64,000 bases of DNA from Janthinobacterium sp. 67. Its GTDB lineage: Bacteria; Pseudomonadota; Gammaproteobacteria; Burkholderiales; Burkholderiaceae_D. The first letter of the stretch is position 1, and each line of letters opens with the position of its first letter. Below the pieces are notes generated by a model. The model saw only the letters and a list, made by a program, of their open reading frames with translations. It did no database searches and was not told the origin of the DNA. The position numbers and the translations under genes were made by a program. Of the stretch, positions 37,052 through 46,202 are shown piece after piece. Location of the stretch: contig NZ_PGES01000001.1 of NCBI RefSeq assembly GCF_002797895.1, positions 744,001 to 808,000 of the forward strand. Reading direction: 5' to 3'.

Positions 37052-37423
37052 TCAGCTAAAACGTAACAAATCCCCGCTGCGGTCAAACGCCAGCAGGCTG
37101 TCGATGCGGCCTTGCTCGATGGCCGTCACCATGGCGCGCAGCGGTGCTTCGCATTCCTGCGCGGCGGGCGGCTGGCCCTCGCGCCCCGCCAGTCCCGCCA
37201 CGAAGACCACGTCCCAGTGCGTCTGCATCTGTTTCGACTCTTCCTTCAACGTCTCGAAGCTGTCCAGTTCCTCGGGCAGTTTGTCGGCGCACATCACGGG
37301 CGTGAGGGACTTGCCCTGGCCGCCAGGCTGGGCCTGCGCCTGGGTAAAGGTGAACAGCAGGCGTTGCGGCTGCTCCTGGTTGCGGGCGCTGCGCAGCAGG
37401 CTGGCGTAATCGGTAATGCTCAT
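37052..37423 (-). CDS. Conserved small cytoplasmic protein of unknown function
   Basis: 123 residues from an ATG with AGGAG seven bases upstream. Conserved-looking segments are SLLRSARNQEQPQRLLFTFTQAQ, MCADKLPEELDSFETLKEES and WDVVFVAGLAGREG. Similar small proteins of Betaproteobacteria are sometimes labelled ribonucleotide reductase subunit alpha in databases, but nothing here resembles a reductase. It has no signal or membrane helix. It is the only minus-strand gene within the nitrate block, divergent from narG. Confidence 0.7.
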   Translation of the reverse strand: MSITDYASLLRSARNQEQPQRLLFTFTQAQAQPGGQGKSLTPVMCADKLPEELDSFETLKEESKQMQTHWDVVFVAGLAGREGQPPAAQECEAPLRAMVTAIEQGRIDSLLAFDRSGDLLRFS

Positions 37424-37631
37424 GGTTTTCTCCTGATTGAACGATGGCGACAGGTATACCGTAGCTCCGCCTTGCCGCCCATAGGCAATAGTGACTATCC
37501 GGGTGACTACGCGCCTATGCATTCCTGGTGCCGGAAACCGACTTCTTGCCAATACCGCCGGGCGCGGCGCATCGATAGACTGTTTGTATCGACGCTTGAG
37601 CCAATCTGCTTGCAGCGTTTTTTAAGACCTG

Positions 37632-37650
37632 GCGCCGCTGTCGGCGGCGC
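37632..37650 (+). promoter_or_regulatory. Hairpin in the narG leader
   Basis: GCGCCGC and GCGGCGC form a 7-base stem with a 5-base loop, ending six bases before the GGAGG ribosome-binding site of narG. It could modulate translation. No clear FNR palindrome or NarL heptamer was found in the 241-base gap 37424-37664. Confidence 0.35.
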
Positions 37651-37664
37651 ACTGTGGAGGTAGC

Positions 37665-40600
37665 ATGAGTCACTTTCTGGACCGCCTGAAATTTTTTAGC
37701 AAGCCCGCCGAGCCGTTTTCAAACGGCCATGGCACCGTGGTCGATGAAGACCGTACCTGGGAAAACGCCTATCGCCAGCGCTGGCAGCACGACAAGATCG
37801 TGCGTTCCACGCATGGCGTGAACTGTACCGGCTCGTGCAGCTGGAAGGTGTATGTCAAGAACGGCCTGATCACCTGGGAAACCCAGCAAACCGATTACCC
37901 GCGCACGCGGCCCGACCTGCCCAATCACGAACCGCGCGGCTGCCCGCGCGGCGCCAGCTATTCCTGGTACGTGTATTCGGCCCAGCGCGTGAAATACCCG
38001 ATGGTGCGCGGCCGCCTGATGGAAATGTGGCGCGAAGCGCGCAAGACCATGGACCCCGTCACGGCCTGGGACTGGATCAGCCAGGACCCCGTGCGCTCGC
38101 AGCAGTACAAATCCATCCGCGGCCTGGGCGGCTTCGTGCGCGCCACGTGGGAAGAATCGAATGAAATCATCGCCGCCGCAAATGCGCTGACGATCAAGAA
38201 ATACGGCCCGGACCGCATCGTCGGCTTCTCGCCGATTCCCGCCATGTCCATGGTCAGCTATGCTTCCGGCACGCGCTACCTGTCGCTGATCGGCGGCGTG
38301 GCCCTGAGCTTCTACGACTGGTACTGCGACTTGCCGCCAGCCAGCCCGCAAGTGTGGGGCGAGCAGACGGACGTGCCGGAATCGGCCGACTGGTACAACT
38401 CGACCTATCTGATGGTGTGGGGCTCGAACGTGCCCATGACGCGCACGCCGGACGCCCACTTCTACACGGAAGTGCGCTACAAGGGCACGAAAACCGTCGC
38501 CATCTCGCCCGATTACGGCGAAATGGTGAAGTTCGGCGACATCTGGCTGGCGCCGAAGCAGGGCACGGACGCCGCGCTGGCGCTGGCCATGGGCCACGTC
38601 ATCCTCAAGGAATTCCACTCGGAGGGGCAGAGCGCCTACTTCCGCGACTATGCGCGCCAGTACACGGACTTCCCCATGCTGGTGCTGCTCAAGGAGCATA
38701 ACGGTACCCTCGTGCCCGACTACTTCCTGCGCGCTTCGCACCTGGACAACAACCTCGACGAAACCAACAACCCGGAATGGAAGACCCTCGTCATCGACGA
38801 GACCACGGGTGCGATTACCGCGCCGGCCGGCTCCATCGGCTTCCGCTGGGGCGAGTCGGGCAAGTGGAACCTGGAGCAAAAGGCGGGCGGCAGCGGCGAA
38901 CCCATCGTGCCGATGCTCTCCATGATCAACGACAGCGACGCCGTCACGGAAGTGGGCTTTGCCTACTTCGGCGGCAAGGACGCGTCCGACATGCTGCTGC
39001 GCAAGGTGCCGGTGAAAACCATCCGCCTGGCCGACGGCACGACGGGCCTCGTGACCACCGTGTTCGACCTGACCCTGGCCAACTACGGCATCGACCGCGG
39101 CCTGGGCGGCGAGAACGTGGCGGAAAGCTATGACGACGACGTGCCGTACACTCCCGCATGGCAGGAAAAGCACACGGGCGTCAAGCGCGCCGACGTCATC
39201 ACCGTGGCGCGCCAGTTCGCGGAAAACGCGGACCAGACGCGCGGCAAGAGCATGGTCATCGTGGGCGCCGGCCTGAATCACTGGTACCACATGGACATGA
39301 CCTACCGCGGCATCATCAACATGCTGATGATGTGCGGCTGTATCGGCCAGTCCGGCGGCGGCTGGGCCCATTACGTGGGCCAGGAAAAACTGCGTCCGCA
39401 AACGGGCTGGACGCCATTGGCCTTCGCCCAGGACTGGGTACGTCCGATGCGCCAGATGAACGGCACCTCGTTCTTCTATGCCCACACGAGCCAGTGGCGC
39501 CACGAAAAGCTGGAAACGGGCGACATCGCTTCGCCATCGGCGGCCGGCGGCACGGGCGACCTGACCCTGCTCGACTACAACGCCAAGGCCGAGCGCATGG
39601 GCTGGCTGCCATCGGCGCCGCAGCTGCAAACGAATCCGCTGGAAGTGGCCAAGGCCGCCGCCGCCGCAGGCCAGAAGCCGGCCGCGTATGCACTCGACCA
39701 GATCAAGGCGGGCCAGCTGCAGTTCTCGTGCGACGATCCGGACAATCCGGCCAACTTCCCGCGCAATATGTTCGTCTGGCGCTCGAATATCCTGGGTAGC
39801 TCGGGCAAGGGCCACGAGTACTTCCTGAAATACCTGCTGGGCACGCAAAACGGCTTGCTCAGCGACGAAGAAGACTGCCTCACGCCGAAACAGGTGAAAG
39901 TGCGCCCGGCCGTCGAAGGCAAGCTCGATTTGCTCGTGGTGCTGGACTTCCGCATGTCGACCACCTGCCTGTACGGCGACGTGGTGCTGCCGACGGCCAC
40001 CTGGTATGAAAAAGACGATCTGAATACGTCGGACATGCATCCGTTCATCCACCCGCTGTCCGAAGCCGTGCAGCCGCTGTGGCAATCGAAGTCGGACTGG
40101 GAAATCTACAAGGGCCTGGCCGAGAAATTCTCGGAAATCGGCGGCGAGCTGCTGGGCACCCAGCAAGACATCATCCTCACGCCGCTGATGCACGACACGC
40201 CGGGCGAACTGGGCCAGCCTTTCGATCCCAAGGATTGGCGCGCCGGCGAATGCGAAGCCATTCCCGGCAAGACCATGCCGAACATGACGGTGGTCGAGCG
40301 CAATTACCGCGACGTCTACAAGAAGTTCACCTCGATCGGCCCGCTGCTGGAAACCATCGGCAATGGCGGCAAGGGCATTTCCTGGAAAACGGGCCATGAA
40401 GTCGACGTCCTGCGCGGCATCAACCGCACGGTACTGGACGAAGGCGTGTCGCAGGGCCAGCCGCGCCTCGACACGGCCATCGATGCGGCCGAGATGATTT
40501 TGTCGCTGGCGCCGGAAACGAATGGCCACGTGGCCGTGAAAGCCTGGGCCGCGCTGTCCTCCATCACGGGACGCGACCATACGCACCTGGCGCTGCCGCG

Positions 40601-41363
40601 CGAGCATGACAGCATCCGCTTCCGCGACGTGCAGGCGCAGCCACGCAAGATCATTTCCTCGCCCACCTGGTCTGGCCTGGAAAGCGAAGAAGTCAGCTAC
40701 ACGGCCGGCTATACCAACGTGCATGAACTGATCCCCTGGCGCACCCTGACGGGCCGCCAGCAGTTCTACCAGGATCACCTGTGGATGCGCGATTTCGGCG
40801 AGGGACTGTGCGTCTACAAGCCGGCGATTAACACGAAGACGACGGAAGCGCTGCTGGGCACCAAGCCGAACGGCAACAAGGAACTGGCGCTGAACTTTTT
40901 GACGCCGCACCAGAAGTGGGGCATCCACTCCACGTATTCGGACAACCTGCGCATGCTGACATTGTCGCGCGGCGGACCGCACGTGTGGCTGTCGGAGACG
41001 GACGCGCAAGCTGCCGGCATCGTCGACAACGACTGGATCGAAGTCTTCAACGTGAACGGCAGCCTGACGGCGCGCGCCATCGTCAGCCAGCGCATCCCGG
41101 CCGGCATGACGATGATGTACCACGCCCAGGAAAAGATCATCAACGTGCCCGGCGCGGAGATGACGGGCAAGCGGGGCGGCATCCATAACTCGGTGACGCG
41201 GGCCGTGCCCAAGCCGACGCACATGATCGGCGGCTACGCCCAGCTGGCGTACGGCTTCAATTACTACGGCACGGTGGGCTCCAACCGCGATGAATTCGTA
41301 TTGGTGCGCAAGATGAACAAGGTCGACTGGCTCGAAGGGCCGTTGCAGGAACAAGGAGCATAG
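37665..41363 (+). CDS. narG: Respiratory nitrate reductase, alpha (catalytic) subunit
   Basis: 1232 residues, full length. The N-terminal FS0 iron-sulfur site uses His50, Cys54, Cys58 and Cys93 (THGVNCTGSCSW, RGCPRGAS), the His-Cys3 pattern of membrane nitrate reductases. Asp222 in WYCDLPPASPQ is the expected molybdenum ligand. GSNVPMTRTPDAHFYTEVRYKG and the C-terminal dinucleotide-binding region (HQKWGIHSTYSDN, GGPHVWLSETDA) fit Mo-bisMGD enzymes. It reduces nitrate to nitrite at the cytoplasmic side of the inner membrane, taking electrons through NarH and NarI. GGAGG precedes the start; narH follows after one base. Confidence 0.97.
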   Translation: MSHFLDRLKFFSKPAEPFSNGHGTVVDEDRTWENAYRQRWQHDKIVRSTHGVNCTGSCSWKVYVKNGLITWETQQTDYPRTRPDLPNHEPRGCPRGASYSWYVYSAQRVKYPMVRGRLMEMWREARKTMDPVTAWDWISQDPVRSQQYKSIRGLGGFVRATWEESNEIIAAANALTIKKYGPDRIVGFSPIPAMSMVSYASGTRYLSLIGGVALSFYDWYCDLPPASPQVWGEQTDVPESADWYNSTYLMVWGSNVPMTRTPDAHFYTEVRYKGTKTVAISPDYGEMVKFGDIWLAPKQGTDAALALAMGHVILKEFHSEGQSAYFRDYARQYTDFPMLVLLKEHNGTLVPDYFLRASHLDNNLDETNNPEWKTLVIDETTGAITAPAGSIGFRWGESGKWNLEQKAGGSGEPIVPMLSMINDSDAVTEVGFAYFGGKDASDMLLRKVPVKTIRLADGTTGLVTTVFDLTLANYGIDRGLGGENVAESYDDDVPYTPAWQEKHTGVKRADVITVARQFAENADQTRGKSMVIVGAGLNHWYHMDMTYRGIINMLMMCGCIGQSGGGWAHYVGQEKLRPQTGWTPLAFAQDWVRPMRQMNGTSFFYAHTSQWRHEKLETGDIASPSAAGGTGDLTLLDYNAKAERMGWLPSAPQLQTNPLEVAKAAAAAGQKPAAYALDQIKAGQLQFSCDDPDNPANFPRNMFVWRSNILGSSGKGHEYFLKYLLGTQNGLLSDEEDCLTPKQVKVRPAVEGKLDLLVVLDFRMSTTCLYGDVVLPTATWYEKDDLNTSDMHPFIHPLSEAVQPLWQSKSDWEIYKGLAEKFSEIGGELLGTQQDIILTPLMHDTPGELGQPFDPKDWRAGECEAIPGKTMPNMTVVERNYRDVYKKFTSIGPLLETIGNGGKGISWKTGHEVDVLRGINRTVLDEGVSQGQPRLDTAIDAAEMILSLAPETNGHVAVKAWAALSSITGRDHTHLALPREHDSIRFRDVQAQPRKIISSPTWSGLESEEVSYTAGYTNVHELIPWRTLTGRQQFYQDHLWMRDFGEGLCVYKPAINTKTTEALLGTKPNGNKELALNFLTPHQKWGIHSTYSDNLRMLTLSRGGPHVWLSETDAQAAGIVDNDWIEVFNVNGSLTARAIVSQRIPAGMTMMYHAQEKIINVPGAEMTGKRGGIHNSVTRAVPKPTHMIGGYAQLAYGFNYYGTVGSNRDEFVLVRKMNKVDWLEGPLQEQGA

Positions 41364-41364
41364 T

Positions 41365-42915
41365 ATGAAAATCAGAGCGCAAATCGGCATGGTGCTGAAC
41401 CTGGACAAGTGCATCGGCTGCCACACCTGTTCCGTCACCTGCAAGAACGTATGGACCAGCCGCGACGGCGTCGAGTACGCATGGTTCAACAACGTGGAAA
41501 CCAAGCCCGGCATCGGCTATCCGAAACAGTGGGAAAACCAGGACAAGTGGAATGGCGGCTGGCGCCGCACGGATGCGGGCAAGATCGAGCCGCGCCAGGG
41601 CAGCCGTTTGAAGATCCTGGCGAATATCTTCGCCAACCCGAACCTGCCCGCCATCGACGAGTACTACGAGCCGTTCACCTACGACTACGAGCACCTGCAA
41701 AGCGCGCCGCTGTCGCAGACGCCGCCGACGGCCCGTCCGATCTCCGTGCTGACGGGGAAAAAGATGGAAAAAATCGAGTGGGGTCCGAACTGGGAAGATG
41801 ACCTGGGCGGCGAGTTTGCACAGCGCAGCAAGGATAAACTGTTCGACAACATGCAGAAGGAGATGTACGGCACCTTTGAAAATACCTTCATGATGTACTT
41901 GCCGCGCCTGTGCGAGCATTGCCTCAACCCGACGTGCGTGGCGTCTTGCCCATCGGGCTCCGTGTACAAGCGCGAAGACGACGGCATCGTGCTGATCGAC
42001 CAGGACAAGTGCCGCGGCTGGCGCATGTGCATCTCCGGCTGCCCGTACAAGAAGATTTACTACAATTGGTCGTCCGGCAAGGCGGAGAAGTGCACGTTCT
42101 GCTTCCCCCGCATCGAAGCTGGCCAGCCTACCGTGTGCTCGGAAACGTGCGTGGGACGTATCCGCTACCTGGGCGTGCTGCTGTACGACGCCGACAAGAT
42201 CGAAGCCGCCGCCTCCGTGCCGCAAGAGCAGGACCTGTACCAGGCGCAGCTCGACCTGTTCCTCGATCCGCACGACCCGGCCATCATCGCCGAGGCGCGC
42301 CGTCAGGGCATCCCCGACCTTTGGCTGGAAGCGGCCGTCAAGTCGCCCGTCTACAAGATGGCCGTCGAGTGGAAAGTGGCGTTCCCGCTGCATCCCGAAT
42401 ACCGCACCTTGCCGATGGTGTGGTACGTGCCGCCGCTGTCGCCGATCCAGGCGGCTGCCGAATCGGGCAAGCTGGGCGTGAACGGCATGCTGCCGGACAC
42501 CCAAAGCCTGCGCATTCCCGTGCAGTACCTGGCCAATCTGCTGACGGCCGGCGACCAGCCGCCCATCGTCACGGCGCTGGACCGCATGCTGGCCATGCGT
42601 GCCTACATGCGCAGCAAGACCGTCGAGAAGGTGGAAAACCTCACGGTCCTGAAACAGGTGGGCTTGAGCAAGGCGCAGGTGGAGGACATGTACCACATCA
42701 TGGCCATCGCCAATTACGAAGACCGCTTCGTCATCCCCAGCAGTCACAAGGAAATGGCCGAGGACAGCTTCAACGAGAAGGGTTCATGCGGCTTCAGCTT
42801 CGGCAACGGCTGCTCGGACGGCACCAGCGAACCGACCTTGTTCGGCAAGAAAAAACACGGTTCGGCCATCTTCATGCAGATGCCGAAGTCGCGCAAAACG
42901 GCGCCTGGCGCTTAA
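41365..42915 (+). CDS. narH: Respiratory nitrate reductase, beta subunit (Fe-S electron transfer)
   Basis: 516 residues. Four cysteine clusters bind iron-sulfur centres: CIGCHTCSVTCK (Cys16-26), CEHCLNPTCVASCP, CRGWRMCISGC, where Trp replaces one Cys as in the [3Fe-4S] site of NarH, and CTFCFPRIEAGQPTVCSETC. It carries electrons from NarI haems to NarG. AAGGAG precedes the ATG. A tail rich in Ser, Gly and Lys closes the protein (KKKHGSAIF). Confidence 0.97.
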   Translation: MKIRAQIGMVLNLDKCIGCHTCSVTCKNVWTSRDGVEYAWFNNVETKPGIGYPKQWENQDKWNGGWRRTDAGKIEPRQGSRLKILANIFANPNLPAIDEYYEPFTYDYEHLQSAPLSQTPPTARPISVLTGKKMEKIEWGPNWEDDLGGEFAQRSKDKLFDNMQKEMYGTFENTFMMYLPRLCEHCLNPTCVASCPSGSVYKREDDGIVLIDQDKCRGWRMCISGCPYKKIYYNWSSGKAEKCTFCFPRIEAGQPTVCSETCVGRIRYLGVLLYDADKIEAAASVPQEQDLYQAQLDLFLDPHDPAIIAEARRQGIPDLWLEAAVKSPVYKMAVEWKVAFPLHPEYRTLPMVWYVPPLSPIQAAAESGKLGVNGMLPDTQSLRIPVQYLANLLTAGDQPPIVTALDRMLAMRAYMRSKTVEKVENLTVLKQVGLSKAQVEDMYHIMAIANYEDRFVIPSSHKEMAEDSFNEKGSCGFSFGNGCSDGTSEPTLFGKKKHGSAIFMQMPKSRKTAPGA

Positions 42916-42924
42916 GGAGCTGAT

Positions 42925-43593
42925 ATGGAATACGCTATGCATCACTACCAAGTCCTTTCGCGCCTGCTGCTGTATCCGGAGCCCGAGCTGATCGCGCATC
43001 TGCCGCAGCTCGATGCCGCGCTGGCGGCCGTGCCGGAGCAGCACGCGCTGCTGCGGCCCTTGCTGGCGCACCTGGAAAGCAGCAGCCTGATCGACCTGCA
43101 GCAGCAGTACGTGGCCACGTTCGACCGCAATCCGTCGCACTCGCTGCATCTGTTCGAGCATATCCACGGCGAATCGCGCGACCGGGGCCAGGCCATGGTT
43201 GACCTGATGGAGGAATACAAGCGCCATGGCCTGCAAATGGTGGGCGACGACTTGCCCGACTTCGTGCCGCTGTTCCTGGAATTTCTCGCACAGCTCGACG
43301 AGGAAGCTTCGGCACCGCTGCTGGGCGACGCCGTCCACGTGCTGGCGCACATCGGCCGCAAGCTGACGGCCAACGGCAGCCCGTACGCGCCCGTCTTCAC
43401 CTTGCTCGAACGCCTGAGCCCCGTGGCGGCGGAAATGCTGGCCGAACCGCCGGTGCGCGACATGGATGAAGCGCTGGAAACCTTCGGTCCCGGTGCGGAC
43501 GGCGTCGAACCGCTGCTGCGCCAAGGTCCGGCCCAGGTTCCGGGCGGCGTCCATCCCGTGCATTTTCACCCGCAGCCGCGGCGCGCCGCTTGA
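42925..43593 (+). CDS. narJ: Nitrate reductase molybdenum cofactor assembly chaperone
   Basis: 222 residues, a TorD/NarJ-type all-helical chaperone: VLSRLLLYPEPELIAHLPQ near the start, FDRNPSHSLHLFEHIHGESRDRGQAMVDLMEEY, and DDLPDFVPLFLEFL. It holds apo-NarG for insertion of Mo-bisMGD and membrane docking and is not part of the final enzyme. AAGGAG precedes the start; a second in-frame ATG is at codon 5. Confidence 0.95.
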   Translation: MEYAMHHYQVLSRLLLYPEPELIAHLPQLDAALAAVPEQHALLRPLLAHLESSSLIDLQQQYVATFDRNPSHSLHLFEHIHGESRDRGQAMVDLMEEYKRHGLQMVGDDLPDFVPLFLEFLAQLDEEASAPLLGDAVHVLAHIGRKLTANGSPYAPVFTLLERLSPVAAEMLAEPPVRDMDEALETFGPGADGVEPLLRQGPAQVPGGVHPVHFHPQPRRAA

Positions 43594-43620
43594 AGCGCGT
43601 CCGCATGAGGAGAGTACATC

Positions 43621-44307
43621 ATGAGTAATTACTTGCATCAATTTGTGTATGGCATTTATCCATACATCGCGTTGGCCATCTTTTTCCTCGGTAGCCTGAT
43701 CCGTTTCGACCGCGAGCAATACACGTGGAAGTCCGATTCCAGCCAGCTGCTGCACCGCGGCAGCCTGCGCCTGGGCAATATCCTGTTCCACATCGGCATC
43801 ATCGGCCTGCTGTTCGGCCATGCGGCCGGCTTGCTCACCCCCGTCTGGGTGTGGGATACCCTGGGCGTGTCGCACAGCCTGAAGCAGGGCGTGGCCATGG
43901 CGGCCGGCGGCGTGATGGGCGGCCTGTGCCTGGTTGGCCTGCTGATCCTGCTGGTGCGCCGCTTCAGTAACGACCGGCTGCGCGCCGTCACCACGGCCGG
44001 CGACAAGCTGGTGATGCTGTGGATCCTGCTGACCTTGCTGCTGGGCCTGTCCTCGATCTTCGTCTCGGCTTCGCACATGGATGGCCACATGATGGTCTTG
44101 CTGATGAACTGGGCGCAGCACATCGTGACCTTCCGCGGCGACGCCGCCAGCTTCATCGTCGATGCGCCGCTGGTGTTCAAGCTGCACCTGTTCATGGGCA
44201 TGTCGCTGTTCGTCATCTTCCCGTTCACCCGCCTGGTGCACGTGTGGAGCGGTTTCGGCGCCATCGGCTATCTGGGCCGCGCCTATCAACTGGTGCGCCG
44301 CCGCTAA
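43621..44307 (+). CDS. narI: Respiratory nitrate reductase, gamma subunit (cytochrome b)
   Basis: 228 residues with five hydrophobic helices. Haem-ligand histidines lie in LFHIGIIGLLFGHAAGL (helix 2) and in KLHLFMGMSLFVIFPFTRLVHVWSG (helix 5), as in NarI. It oxidises quinol at the periplasmic side and passes electrons to NarH. GAGGAG precedes the ATG. It is followed after 15 bases by the parvulin gene. Confidence 0.96.
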   Translation: MSNYLHQFVYGIYPYIALAIFFLGSLIRFDREQYTWKSDSSQLLHRGSLRLGNILFHIGIIGLLFGHAAGLLTPVWVWDTLGVSHSLKQGVAMAAGGVMGGLCLVGLLILLVRRFSNDRLRAVTTAGDKLVMLWILLTLLLGLSSIFVSASHMDGHMMVLLMNWAQHIVTFRGDAASFIVDAPLVFKLHLFMGMSLFVIFPFTRLVHVWSGFGAIGYLGRAYQLVRRR

Positions 44308-44322
44308 GAAAGGAGTCACATC

Positions 44323-45084
44323 ATGGGAATCTCCGTCAATGGCATCGATATCGACGATGCCGACATCGCGCAGGAACTGCCGCATCACGACGGCGCCGGC
44401 AATCCTTTGAAGCAGGCCGTGCATGAACTGGTGCTGCGCCGGCTGCTGCTGGACGAAGCGGAACGCCTCGGCGTGCAGGGCGACAGTATTGATGACCGCA
44501 TCGAAGCGCTGTTTGCGCAGGAAGTGCGCGTGCCGCCCGCCGACGATGCGGCCTGCCGCACCTTTTATGCGCAGCGCCCGCAGCTGTTTTGCAGCGGGGC
44601 GCTGGTCGAGGCGCGCCACATCCTGTTCCAGGTGACGCCGGAAGCGCCTTTGGCGCTGCTGCGCACGACGGCGCAAGCCGTGCTCGACGCTTTGAAGCTG
44701 GCGCCCGAGCGCTTCGGCGAACTGGCGGCGCAGTATTCAAACTGTCCGTCGGGCGCTCTGGGGGGGAATCTGGGCCAGCTGTCGCCGGGCCAGAGCGTGC
44801 CGGAGTTCGACGCGCTGCTGTTCCGCCTGGAAGCGGGCGCGCTGGCCGGGCATTTGCTGGAAACGCGCTTCGGCTACCACATCGTGCAAGTGCTGCGCCG
44901 GGTCGAAGGCCAGCCCATCGCCTACGAGGCCGTGCAGGCGCAGATCGCCGACCGCCTGTCGCGGGCCGCGTGGCAGCGGGCCGTGCACCAGTATCTGCAC
45001 TTGCTGGTGGGGCGCGCCGAGATCGCGGGCATCAAACTGGAAGGTGCAAGCGTCGAAGGCACGGCCAGCCCGCTGGTTCAGTAA
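44323..45084 (+). CDS. PpiC/NifM-type parvulin peptidyl-prolyl isomerase of the nar operon
   Basis: 253 residues without a signal peptide, so cytoplasmic. The C-terminal half is a rotamase (parvulin) domain: VEARHILFQVTPEAP, AQYSNCPSGALGGNLGQLSPGQSVPEFDALLF and ETRFGYHIVQVL. The N-terminal half is helical (AVHELVLRRLLLDEAERLGV), as in SurA- or NifM-like chaperones. Similar genes follow narI in many Beta- and Gammaproteobacteria and probably help the nitrate reductase fold or mature. AAAGGAG precedes the ATG. Confidence 0.9.
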   Translation: MGISVNGIDIDDADIAQELPHHDGAGNPLKQAVHELVLRRLLLDEAERLGVQGDSIDDRIEALFAQEVRVPPADDAACRTFYAQRPQLFCSGALVEARHILFQVTPEAPLALLRTTAQAVLDALKLAPERFGELAAQYSNCPSGALGGNLGQLSPGQSVPEFDALLFRLEAGALAGHLLETRFGYHIVQVLRRVEGQPIAYEAVQAQIADRLSRAAWQRAVHQYLHLLVGRAEIAGIKLEGASVEGTASPLVQ

Positions 45085-45125
45085 GTAGGAATGCGTAGGC
45101 CGAAAGGCGTAGGCCGCTAGGCCTT

Positions 45126-45152
45126 CTGGGGCACAGCCAGATCGTGCCCCAG
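45126..45152 (+). other. Hairpin between the parvulin gene and moaA
   Basis: CTGGGGCAC and GTGCCCCAG form a perfect 9-base stem with a 9-base loop. Just upstream GCGTAGGCCG occurs twice (around 45092 and 45105). Without a T-tract it may be a partial terminator. It is too short for a molybdenum-cofactor riboswitch. Confidence 0.45.
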
Positions 45153-45186
45153 CCTTTACAATCAAGGAAGAAACAGGAGTAGCGTC

Positions 45187-46173
45187 ATGGGTAGCGTCAA
45201 GTTGCAGGACCGTTTTGGCCGTTCGATCGATTATGTGCGGCTGTCCGTCACCGACCGCTGCGACTTGCGCTGCAGTTATTGCATGCCCAAGGGCTTTCGC
45301 GGTTTCGAAGAGCCGAAGGACTGGCTGACGTTCGACGAGATCGAGCGCCTGATGGGCATCTTCGTTCGGCTCGGCACGCGCCGCGTGCGCCTGACGGGCG
45401 GCGAACCGCTGTTGCGCCGTAATCTGCCGGAACTGGCGCAGCGGCTGACGGCATTGCCCGGCCTGCAGGATTTGTCGCTGTCGACCAACGCCACCCAGCT
45501 GGGCAAGCATGCCGTGGTCTTGCGCGCGGCGGGCGTGGACCGCATCAACGTCAGCCTCGATTCGCTCGACCGCGCCTGCATGCAGCAGATCACGGGGCGC
45601 GACAGCCTGCAGCCTATTTTGGACGGCCTGATGGCGGGCAAGGCGGCCGGTTTCGACCCGATCAAGATCAATATGGTGGCCATGCGCGGCGTCAATGACG
45701 GCCAGATCGAGGCCATGGCGGCGTTTTGCATCGAGCAGCAGTTCATCCTGCGCCTGATCGAAGCCATGCCCATGGGCAGTACGGGCCGCAATGCCAGCTA
45801 CATGCCGCTCGGTCCCGTGCGCGAGCGCCTGGCGGCCCGCTTTGGCCTGGTGCCGCAGGCGCAGGAACTCGGTGGCGGGCCGGCACGCTACATGGCGACA
45901 GCCGATGGCCGCTCGAGCATCGGCTTCATTACGCCCATGTCGCAGCATTTTTGCGCCACCTGCAACCGCGTGCGCCTGTCCGTCGATGGTACCCTGTATT
46001 TGTGCCTGGGCCAGGAAGAGAAATTCGCCCTCGGCCCCCTGCTGCGCGGCGGGGCCACGGATGCGGAGATCGAGGCGGCGATCCGCGCCGCCATCGAACT
46101 GAAGCCGCAGCAGCATGATTTCAATACGCAGCCCGATAAAATTATCAGGTTCATGGCGCAGACGGGCGGCTGA
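45187..46173 (+). CDS. moaA: GTP 3',8-cyclase, molybdenum cofactor biosynthesis
   Basis: 328 residues. A radical-SAM cluster is formed by Cys25, Cys29 and Cys32 in DRCDLRCSYC; the second, substrate-binding [4Fe-4S] cluster is in FCATCNRVRLSVDG and the later Cys in LYLCLG. RLTGGEPLLR is also typical. The C-terminus ends in Gly-Gly as expected for MoaA. It turns GTP into 3',8-cyclo-dihydro-GTP, the first step to the cofactor of NarG. CAGGAG precedes the start. Placement in the nar block suggests cofactor supply tuned to nitrate respiration. Confidence 0.95.
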   Translation: MGSVKLQDRFGRSIDYVRLSVTDRCDLRCSYCMPKGFRGFEEPKDWLTFDEIERLMGIFVRLGTRRVRLTGGEPLLRRNLPELAQRLTALPGLQDLSLSTNATQLGKHAVVLRAAGVDRINVSLDSLDRACMQQITGRDSLQPILDGLMAGKAAGFDPIKINMVAMRGVNDGQIEAMAAFCIEQQFILRLIEAMPMGSTGRNASYMPLGPVRERLAARFGLVPQAQELGGGPARYMATADGRSSIGFITPMSQHFCATCNRVRLSVDGTLYLCLGQEEKFALGPLLRGGATDAEIEAAIRAAIELKPQQHDFNTQPDKIIRFMAQTGG

Positions 46174-46202
46174 GGCAGTTTGCATTTACATTCAAGGGCG
46201 GT

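Noticed and set aside
37424..37664. FNR and NarL sites for narG
   Set aside because: Neither the TTGAT-N4-ATCAA palindrome nor TACYYMT heptamers in a paired arrangement were seen on reading this gap.
37719..41513. A 1264-codon open frame antisense to narG
   Set aside because: narG is unmistakable on the plus strand; the antisense product has shadow-like composition and no motifs.
45085..45186. Possible molybdenum-cofactor riboswitch before moaA
   Set aside because: Only one simple hairpin is present and the gap is too short for the known Moco RNA fold.
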